From Lysobacterales bacterium UBA5700 (GTDB lineage Bacteria > Pseudomonadota > Gammaproteobacteria > Xanthomonadales > Xanthomonadaceae), in contig DIHI01000156.1 of the NCBI GenBank assembly GCA_002420085.1, positions 1-6,411 of the forward strand: DNA of 6,411 bases, written 5' to 3'. Under the pieces are notes generated by a model, which was given only the letters and a program-made list of their open reading frames with translations, had not been told where the DNA came from and did not search any database. Shown in pieces: positions 1-5,061 of the stretch; the first letter of the stretch is position 1; the number at the start of each line of letters is the position of its first letter. A program made the position numbers and the translations under genes.

Positions 1-21
1 GAGTCGGGAGTCGTTGAAGCG

Positions 22-48
22 GCGATCGAGCGAGCCGTGGTCGATCGC
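22..48. repeat. 8-bp inverted repeat (hairpin)
   Basis: GCGATCGA at 22-29 pairs perfectly with TCGATCGC at 41-48 across an 11-base loop. It lies between the outer repeat (6-20) and the left arm of the MITE-like element (61). No T-run follows on either strand, so it does not look like an intrinsic terminator. Confidence 0.5.
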
Positions 49-60
49 GATGAACCCCTA

Positions 61-186
61 CCACCGTCATCGCGAGGCCCGAAGGGCCGGGGCGATCCAT
101 GCCACACCTCCGCGAAAGCCAACTCGCCCGCGATGCTGCCACATCCGGCTCATGGTCTTGCTTCGCTGCGCTCGCAATGACGGGGG
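61..186. mobile_element. MITE/REP-like element with terminal inverted repeats
   Basis: The left arm begins CCACCGTCATCGCGAG (61-76). The right arm, read on the minus strand from 186, begins CCCCCGTCATTGCGAG, so 14 of 16 bases match. Both arms end inward in CCATG (97-101 on the plus strand, 155-151 on the minus strand), giving arms of about 41 and 36 bases around a 49-base centre. The left arm contains a perfect small hairpin, GGCCC-GAA-GGGCC (76-88). The right arm has the CGCAGCGAAGC segment typical of the CGTCATTGCGAG repeat class. No transposase is present, so if it is mobile it would depend on an enzyme elsewhere. It could equally be a static palindromic repeat. Confidence 0.6.
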
Positions 187-219
187 TGGTGGGCCGCCGC
201 AACACGCGCTTGCTTCTAC

Positions 220-247
220 GAATCCCAAATCCCGAATCCCAAATCCC
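220..247. repeat. Tandem 7-bp repeat tract
   Basis: Four heptamers in a row alternate GAATCCC and AAATCCC, which is also a perfect two-fold repeat of the 14-mer GAATCCCAAATCCC (220-233 and 234-247). On the minus strand this reads as GGGATTT/GGGATTC units starting ten bases after the stop codon of the Lnt-like gene (257-259). Slippage during replication could change its copy number. No function is evident. Confidence 0.75.
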
Positions 248-256
248 GGCCCCAAC

Positions 257-2833
257 TCAACCGGCCAATACCCGCACTGCCAGCCAGGTCGGGACGCCGA
301 GGTAGAAGGCCAGTCGTGCGAGCCATTCCAGCCGGTTGCGGGTGGTCAGGGCCTGTTGCGGGCCAGCCAGCCAAGCGGCGAGCGTGCCGGCTTCGATCAG
401 GATGCGCAGGCCGGCAGCGAACAGCATCAGGCCGATCGCCCAGGCGGTCCACCAGATCAGCAGGCCGGACAGCCAGGCGGTCGGTCCGTAGGTGTGGTAC
501 TCGCCGAAGGTGCCGCCGAAAGCGATGACCTGGTGCAGGCGGAAGGCCGGCAGGGCCGGCACCAGCGGGAACAGCAGGAACTTGCTCAGGGGGTGGTCGA
601 GCCAGGGGCGGCGGGTCGCGGCGCGCAACTCGGCCTGTTCGGCACGGCTGCGGTCGCCTGGGCTTGCCCAGGACACGGGCGATCCGGCCTGTGCCAGGGC
701 GCGGTGCAGTGCGATCGGATCGGCCAGGGCGATGCCGTGGTTCCAGCGCCGTCCGGATACGAAGCGCAGATCGACGCCGCTGATCGGCACGGGGATGCGC
801 CAGGTGTGCAGGCGTTCGATTTCGCGGATCGGAATTTCGATGCGTCGGGTGCGTTGTTCGAGCACGAGCAGGTCGGCTTCGATCCGGGCCTGGGCCTTGA
901 AGGTCCACCGGATCGCCCAGGCCGCCAGGGCCGGTGCCACGACGGTGAAGCCGAACAGTTGGAGTTGGATCAGCGCGTTGACCTGCAGGCCATCCCACAG
1001 CAGCATGCGCAGCAGCAGCCAGGCCAGTCCGGCACCGGCGGCGAGCCGCAGTGCGGCGGCCAACAGCCGCCAGACCGGGCGCAGCAGCACGACTTCGGCC
1101 CGGAAATCGGTCGCCGGTCCGGGTGGGTGCCGGGGGCCGGGCAGCAAGCCAGTCAGGCGCTGTCCGGTTGCATGCAGGGCGAGCAGGAGCAGCAGCACCA
1201 GACTGGTCGGGCCGAGCCAGTCGCCCCAGCGGACCATCAGGGTGGCGACCGGTGGGCGGACCGGAATCTCGCCGACCAGGACCGCTTGCTGGCCCATTTC
1301 GGTCCGGGCGACCACTTCGCCGGATTCGTCGATGATCGCGCTCAGGCCATTGCTGGTGACCCGCAGTTGCGGCAGCCGGGTCTCGATGCTGCGAAAGGCC
1401 GCGACCGCCAGGTGCAGACGGGCGCCCTCGGGGTGTTCGGTGAACCAGGCGTCGTTGGACAGTCCGAGGATGGCATTGGCGCCGAGGCGTGTCCCGTCGA
1501 GTGCCAGACTGGTGCGGACATCGTCGAGACAGATCAGCGGCAGGACATCGACCTGCCGGCCGTCGGCGGTGCGCAGCGGCAGCACCCGCGCGCCCGAGCC
1601 CGCCCGCCAGTTGCCGAGCCAGGGCAGCCAGTCGCGCAGCAGCGGGCCATCGATCCAGGCCGGCACGTATTCGGTCAAGGGGAACGGGTGGGTCTTGCGG
1701 TAATGGCCGATCAGGCCCTGCTGCGGCTGGACGAAGGCGGCCGAGTTGTATTCGCCATGGGTGTCGAGATCGTAGGTGCCGAACACCAGGGGCACGCCGA
1801 CGGTATCGACGAAGCCCTGGATCTCGCGATCGAGATCGGCGCCGACCGCGCTCTTGGGCGAGCCGAACGTGGTCGGGTAGACGGTTTCCGACCACAGCAG
1901 TGCTTCGGCGCCCTGTTCACGCACGGCGTAGTCCGACAGGGTGTAGTGGGTGTCCAGCACGTGGCGGATCACCTCGTAGGCGCCCATTTCCTCGCGCAGG
2001 CGTTCGTAGTGGGTGATGTTGGACTGGATCAGTCCGATCCGGATCGATTCGGACGGTTCGGCCAGTTGCGTGTGCAGGGCCGACAGGCGCCAGTGGCCAT
2101 AGCCGGCCATCGCTGCGACCAGGGCGGCGGCCAGGGCGATCGGGGCGAGCAGGGCACGCGGACCGGCACGCCAGCGCCGAACGGCGCCAGCGAGCGCGTC
2201 ATTGACCAGCAGCAGGACAAGACTGAGGCTGGCGGCGCCGCCCAGGTCGGCCATCTGACGCAGGGTCGGCGAGGGCAGCAGGCCATGGCCCAGGGTGTCG
2301 CCCAGCAGTTTCGGCAGCAGCCACTCGCAGCCGACCCAGGCAGCGGCGCCGGCCAGTGCGGCGAGCAGGCTGCCATGGCGACGACCGGTCAGATGCCGGG
2401 CCAATGCGAAGGCCAGCACCTGGGCTTGCAGGATCGGTCCGAGCGCAGCCAGGATCAGCAGCGCGGGCAGCAGGCTGAGGCCGACGTAAGCCCCGAATGC
2501 GGCGGCGAACCAGCCGAACACCGCGAGCGCGAAGGCCACGGCCATCAGGACGGCGCTGATCAGGGTGCCGCTCAGGGTCCGGGTCCGGTCGAGTGCCAGC
2601 AGCCAGGGCAGCAGGGCCACGAAGCCGATCGGCCAGGCCGGGCCGCCGCTGGCATACAGCCCGAGCAGGGCGGCACTGGCGAGGATTGCCAGCAGGTGTC
2701 CGGCGCGGTGCAGCCAGGGTCGTGCCGTGGCGGTCGCGGTCGGTTCTGAGGCGGCGCGTTCGGATGGTGCGTGCGAAGCAGTCACTGCGGGTTTCTCATG
2801 GACGGATGGTTCCGGGTCGGTCCCGGCGGTCAC
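257..2833 (-). CDS. Apolipoprotein N-acyltransferase (Lnt) family membrane enzyme with long C-terminal extension
   Basis: Lnt transfers a fatty acyl chain from phospholipid to the N-terminal cysteine of diacylated lipoproteins, on the periplasmic face of the inner membrane. Residues ~43-250 form a multi-helix membrane region like Lnt. Residues ~263-525 form a carbon-nitrogen hydrolase (nitrilase) domain with E316 (WSETVYP), K380 (YRKTHPFPLTEYVP) and C435 (LICLDD); E388 also matches the essential glutamate eight residues after the lysine. The Lnt motif SNDAWF (459-464) and the VTSNGLSAIID stretch (492-502) are present. A helix at ~543-556 closes the normal Lnt fold (E. coli Lnt is about 510 aa). 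Residues ~570-858 are extra: two helices (~586-612, ~620-642), a PH-like stretch (~650-716), then more helices (~786-822, ~839-857). The first GTG has no Shine-Dalgarno; a GTG at 2785 (842 aa) has GAGA nine bases upstream and may be the true start. The gene is isolated, and the residues after C435 (L, D) differ from E. coli Lnt (Y, E), so it may be a paralogue rather than the housekeeping enzyme. Confidence 0.85.
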   Translation of the reverse strand: MTAGTDPEPSVHEKPAVTASHAPSERAASEPTATATARPWLHRAGHLLAILASAALLGLYASGGPAWPIGFVALLPWLLALDRTRTLSGTLISAVLMAVAFALAVFGWFAAAFGAYVGLSLLPALLILAALGPILQAQVLAFALARHLTGRRHGSLLAALAGAAAWVGCEWLLPKLLGDTLGHGLLPSPTLRQMADLGGAASLSLVLLLVNDALAGAVRRWRAGPRALLAPIALAAALVAAMAGYGHWRLSALHTQLAEPSESIRIGLIQSNITHYERLREEMGAYEVIRHVLDTHYTLSDYAVREQGAEALLWSETVYPTTFGSPKSAVGADLDREIQGFVDTVGVPLVFGTYDLDTHGEYNSAAFVQPQQGLIGHYRKTHPFPLTEYVPAWIDGPLLRDWLPWLGNWRAGSGARVLPLRTADGRQVDVLPLICLDDVRTSLALDGTRLGANAILGLSNDAWFTEHPEGARLHLAVAAFRSIETRLPQLRVTSNGLSAIIDESGEVVARTEMGQQAVLVGEIPVRPPVATLMVRWGDWLGPTSLVLLLLLALHATGQRLTGLLPGPRHPPGPATDFRAEVVLLRPVWRLLAAALRLAAGAGLAWLLLRMLLWDGLQVNALIQLQLFGFTVVAPALAAWAIRWTFKAQARIEADLLVLEQRTRRIEIPIREIERLHTWRIPVPISGVDLRFVSGRRWNHGIALADPIALHRALAQAGSPVSWASPGDRSRAEQAELRAATRRPWLDHPLSKFLLFPLVPALPAFRLHQVIAFGGTFGEYHTYGPTAWLSGLLIWWTAWAIGLMLFAAGLRILIEAGTLAAWLAGPQQALTTRNRLEWLARLAFYLGVPTWLAVRVLAG

Positions 2834-3067
2834 GCGCGGTCGGTCGATGCGCGGCCGAATGCCGGGTGGTGATCGTGAGGGTCGAATCGGCGGTACGCGG
2901 TTCGAGGTTCGGCGGCATGGCGGTCAGGCGTGGTCGGCGCCCTGGCTCGGCAACCGGGTGGATGCGCCACGGCTGCGATCATGCAGTTCGGCTTCGGACC
3001 GTGGCGCCGAGGCTGTACTGCCGAGGACGCGATGCGCATCATCGCCGCCGCAGCAGCCGGGTGCGGC
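2834..3067. other. 234-bp gap between orphan gene and Lnt-like gene
   Basis: This gap separates the stop of the 230-aa gene from the GTG of the Lnt-like gene. I find no clear -35/-10 pair or terminator with a T-run. A minus-strand open frame of 94 codons (3114-2830) crosses it, overlaps the upstream gene by 47 bases and ends in a GTGA overlap with the Lnt-like start. Its product is Arg/His/Pro/Ala-rich without recognisable structure, so I read it as a chance frame in GC-rich DNA. A promoter for the Lnt-like gene is expected here but not identified. Confidence 0.4.
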
Positions 3068-3760
3068 TCATGGCGAGGGTTCTGGGATCTCGACCTGGCG
3101 CAAGGGCAGGCCATCGGGCGCCAGTTCCGGCGGCACCACCCGGTCGGCCGGGATCTCGATCGCGGCGCCGGATTCGTCGTGGAACTCGAAGTCGGGCGAG
3201 AACATCAGGATCGGCTCGATCGGCTCGCCATCGTCGGTGACCTGATGGTGGCGGACGAAGCCTTCCGGCAGTTCGAAATCGTCGGGAACCGCCAGGCCCG
3301 GCAAGGGTGGGCTGGTGCCCGGAGGATTGAACGCGCCGAGGCCGGTGTGGATGCCAGCATCGTTCAGCCCGGCGATCACTTCGGCCATGGTCGGCACCGG
3401 ATCGTTGAACGAGAAGTGGGCCGCAAGGTCATCGGGATCCTGGCTGGGCAACTCGAAGTCGTGGGCCGGCTCCTGCTCCATCACCTGCACCGGCTGCCGA
3501 CGCACGGCACGCGGTGGTACCGCCGCACCGGGACGCGGGTGACTGACATTGGCACCGGCCAAGGGTACGGCCTGATCAGGTGTGGTCGGCGGGGTCCGAG
3601 CCAGATGCCACTGAAGGCCGGCAGCGAGTGCCAGGGCCAGCCCGATCGCCGGTGCCGACCGGCGTCGCCAGCCACCGCCAGGCGATTGCTTGCGGTGGAT
3701 GCGGACACCATCGCCGCCCGAGTCGGGCGGCGAGGTGTGCGATGGATCCGGACGGTGCAT
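3068..3760 (-). CDS. Hypothetical membrane-anchored, proline- and acid-rich protein
   Basis: I do not recognise this 230-aa protein. It has a ~36-residue polar N-terminus ending in a basic cluster (WRRRS, 31-35) and one short hydrophobic segment (~37-51). A long, Pro/Asp/Glu-rich tail without further helices follows. The topology suggests a signal anchor with the tail in the periplasm, which is inference. The motif DFELP occurs twice (101-105 and 161-165), with a related DFEF at 190-193, hinting at a degenerate internal repeat. There is no cysteine and no catalytic motif I know. The ATG at 3760 is the first start in the frame, with only a weak GAG nine bases upstream. It begins 24 bases after the SGNH hydrolase stop with no terminator between, so the two are probably co-transcribed. 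The link suggests a shared envelope role but does not prove one. Confidence 0.75.
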   Translation of the reverse strand: MHRPDPSHTSPPDSGGDGVRIHRKQSPGGGWRRRSAPAIGLALALAAGLQWHLARTPPTTPDQAVPLAGANVSHPRPGAAVPPRAVRRQPVQVMEQEPAHDFELPSQDPDDLAAHFSFNDPVPTMAEVIAGLNDAGIHTGLGAFNPPGTSPPLPGLAVPDDFELPEGFVRHHQVTDDGEPIEPILMFSPDFEFHDESGAAIEIPADRVVPPELAPDGLPLRQVEIPEPSP

Positions 3761-3784
3761 CCGAAGCGCTCGCGGACCGGGTGG

Positions 3785-4873
3785 TTACGGCGTGGTCGGG
3801 TTGAACACCGACAGCGCCCAGCCCATCCGCTCGTGGCCGTAGCGGTTCCAGATGGTGCTCTTGCCGCCGGTGAAGGTGCTCTGGCGCGGTGCGCCGGTGC
3901 CAGTGCTGCCACCGAACAGGCCAGCCGTCACCGTGCCACCGGTGAAGGTCGGATGCACGTCATCGGACTGGATGTAGTCGAAGCTGCTGCTGGAGCTGAC
4001 GAACTTGGTGTTGGCGTCGCGCAGGGTTGACTTCAGGGTGACCGAAATCCGATTGACGTAGCTGGCTTCGCTCTCACCCGCCACGTAGCGCAGGGCGTCG
4101 GAGTCGATCTGGCCGTCGCCATTGCTGTCGTAGTCGGCGCCCATGTACTGGGCGAAGCTGTCGGCACACTTGAAGCCCTTCTGGCGGGCGAACTCGCACA
4201 TCCAGTAGTTCATCTTGGCCAGGGCCGGCAGGAAGGCATCACGCATGTTGACCGTGGCGCCGGTGGTCGAACTGCGGCACGTGCTCTGCACGTTGTCGGC
4301 GTTGTAGCCGGGGTAGAACAGATTGGAGATGACCTTGAGCTTGGTGTTCGGGTGGGCGTTGGCATTGATGTAGTCCATCGCTGCGGCCACATAGGTTCGG
4401 CAATTGGCGACCGCCGTGTTGATGCCGGTGAAGTTGCAGGTGCCGGTCTGCGACTTGAACGCCGAACGCGCTTGCAGGCCGTCGTTGCCGCACATCTCGA
4501 AGGTCACCACGCGGGTCGAACTGGCCTGCATGTACGAGCGCTCGCTGACGATCTTGTTGTTGTAGACGTCCGAGGCCACCGCGCCCGACTTGGTCCGACG
4601 GATGCTCTCGATGTCGGCATTCCACAGCGCCGAAATGTATTCGGCATCGACGGTCGGTGCCGAGTAGCGCGCGGCATTGGTGGTCGAGCCGTTGTAGCCG
4701 GCATAGATCGAATCGCCGTAGGCCACGATGCGGTACTTGGTGGTGGTGCCGGCGCGATCGACGGTCCAGGAGACGTTCTGATTGAGCGTGCTGGCGGCGG
4801 CATTGGAGCCGATCAGCAGCGCAGCGACAGCGGTCAGCAGCCGGGCTCGGCCGCCGAGATGACGGATATTCAT
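3785..4873 (-). CDS. Exported SGNH/GDSL-family hydrolase
   Basis: Members of this superfamily are esterases, lipases or carbohydrate acyl-esterases; the substrate here cannot be told. The ATG at 4873 is chosen over an in-frame GTG at 4948 because GGAGGG lies five bases upstream and it gives a clean signal peptide: NIRHLGGRAR, a hydrophobic core, then Ala-rich cleavage near residues 27/28. The mature protein shows block I AYGDSIYAG with nucleophile S55, a probable block II glycine (SGAVASD, G97), block III GND (129-131) and block V DDVHP with D304 and H307. Six cysteines (128, 146, 158, 199, 226, 236) suggest disulfides, fitting an exported protein. DSNGDGQIDSDA (249-260) looks like an EF-hand/dockerin-type calcium loop, though position 12 is Ala. 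TFTGG occurs twice near the C-terminus. Sampled lines are 58-63% GC against 78-80% in the neighbours, partly due to an Asn/Ser/Thr-rich composition; transfer is possible but unproven. Confidence 0.85.
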   Translation of the reverse strand: MNIRHLGGRARLLTAVAALLIGSNAAASTLNQNVSWTVDRAGTTTKYRIVAYGDSIYAGYNGSTTNAARYSAPTVDAEYISALWNADIESIRRTKSGAVASDVYNNKIVSERSYMQASSTRVVTFEMCGNDGLQARSAFKSQTGTCNFTGINTAVANCRTYVAAAMDYINANAHPNTKLKVISNLFYPGYNADNVQSTCRSSTTGATVNMRDAFLPALAKMNYWMCEFARQKGFKCADSFAQYMGADYDSNGDGQIDSDALRYVAGESEASYVNRISVTLKSTLRDANTKFVSSSSSFDYIQSDDVHPTFTGGTVTAGLFGGSTGTGAPRQSTFTGGKSTIWNRYGHERMGWALSVFNPTTP

Positions 4874-4878
4874 GTGTT

Positions 4879-4884
4879 CCCTCC
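4879..4884 (-). promoter_or_regulatory. Ribosome binding site of the SGNH hydrolase gene
   Basis: GGAGGG on the minus strand, five bases before the ATG at 4873. It is the deciding evidence for that start over the in-frame GTG 75 bases upstream, which would put 25 polar residues before the signal peptide. Confidence 0.8.
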
Positions 4885-4893
4885 GAAAGTAAG

Positions 4894-4899
4894 TTGATA
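4894..4899 (-). promoter_or_regulatory. Possible -10 box for the SGNH hydrolase gene
   Basis: TATCAA on the minus strand matches four of six bases of TATAAT, in a locally AT-richer stretch. It would give a leader of under 20 bases that just includes the ribosome site. There is no convincing -35 box at the right distance, so this is a weak candidate. Confidence 0.2.
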
Positions 4900-4906
4900 C
4901 CCCTAT

Positions 4907-4930
4907 GGCCTCCGACGAATGCGGAAGGCC
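4907..4930. other. Small hairpin upstream of the SGNH hydrolase gene
   Basis: On the minus strand GGCC-T-TCCG pairs with CGGA-GGCC, with one bulged T and a 7-base loop (CATTCGT). It lies between a second Shine-Dalgarno/GTG (4961) and the true start (4873). With no T-run it is not a terminator. It could be a leader structure or an operator, or chance. Confidence 0.35.
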
Positions 4931-4958
4931 AGACCAGCGGACAAACACGAGGCCCCGT

Positions 4959-4974
4959 CACCGGGTTCCTCCTT
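4959..4974 (-). promoter_or_regulatory. Second Shine-Dalgarno and GTG, out of frame
   Basis: AAGGAGG (4974-4968) stands six bases before a GTG at 4961, as good a ribosome site as any in the window. That GTG lies in the loop of a 4-bp hairpin (CCCG-GTGA-CGGG, 4965-4954). The reading frame it opens is shifted against the SGNH gene and stays open for 240 codons inside it, to 4239. The product is Arg/Gln/His-rich and not protein-like. A translated leader is possible, but the match may be chance. Confidence 0.3.
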
Positions 4975-5000
4975 TTACCCGCGCCATACGCTAGGGTGTG

Positions 5001-5017
5001 GTGACGCGCGCTGTCAC
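5001..5017. promoter_or_regulatory. GTGAC-N7-GTCAC inverted repeat
   Basis: GTGAC at 5001-5005 and GTCAC at 5013-5017 form a dyad around GCGCGCT in the gap between hemW and the SGNH gene. On the minus strand GTGACA also resembles a -35 box (one base from TTGACA), with a poor TAGCGT 18 bases on. The half-sites resemble those of CRP-family regulators (GTGA...TCAC), but the spacing is 9 instead of 6, so that protein is unlikely. Operator function is inference. Confidence 0.3.
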
Positions 5018-5040
5018 GACGCAGTGCAGCATGAACGGCT

Positions 5041-5061
5041 GCCCTGGCGAATGTTCAGGGC
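5041..5061 (-). terminator. Weak hairpin over the hemW stop codon
   Basis: On the minus strand GCCCTG (5061-5056) pairs perfectly with CAGGGC (5046-5041) around a 9-base loop, and the first arm includes the hemW TGA. No T-run follows, so it is at best a weak terminator or 3'-end stabiliser. Confidence 0.3.

Larger units (their letters stand above)
1..256. repeat. Gene-free repeat block with nested inverted repeats
   Basis: I see no convincing gene here. The outer inverted repeat is GGGAGTCGTTGAAGC at 6-20, matched by GGGATTCGTAGAAGC on the minus strand at 226-212 (13 of 15 identical). Each copy sits at the end of a short 7-bp tandem tract: GAGTCGG-like at 1-13 and GAATCCC/AAATCCC at 220-247. 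Inside lie an 8-bp inverted repeat (22-29 with 41-48) and a small MITE/REP-like element (61-186). The window edge cuts the left tract, so its true length is unknown. Such heptamer tracts and CGTCATTGCGAG-type elements resemble intergenic repeats I associate with Xanthomonadales genomes. The family assignment is from memory; the repeats themselves are read directly. Confidence 0.7.

Noticed and set aside
1..60. Coding-like minus-strand reading ending at a TAG (58-60), with GC-rich third positions
   Set aside because: It has no start codon after the TAG, is too short, and its far end is the heptamer repeat matched at 212-226, so it is better explained as repeat DNA.
76..88. Rho-independent terminator for the Lnt-like gene
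   Set aside because: The GGCCC-GAA-GGGCC hairpin is followed by no T-run on the minus strand and lies about 170 bases past the stop.
14..2749. 911-codon open frame on the plus strand
   Set aside because: It lies antisense to the Lnt-like gene and runs through the repeat block. Its product is low-complexity (Gln/Gly/Ala/Arg-rich) with no domain, as expected opposite a GC-rich gene.
2830..3114. 94-codon minus-strand frame with a GTGA overlap to the Lnt-like start
   Set aside because: The overlap suggests coupling, but the product is Arg/His/Pro-rich and unstructured, the frame overlaps the upstream gene by 47 bases, and no ribosome site is seen.
2930..4030. 366-codon plus-strand frame antisense to the 230-aa gene and hydrolase end
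   Set aside because: Arg/Gly/Ala-rich product with no family features; the minus strand carries clear start sites and motifs.
5001..5017. CRP/Clp binding site
   Set aside because: The half-sites fit, but the spacing between GTGA and TCAC is 9 bases rather than 6.
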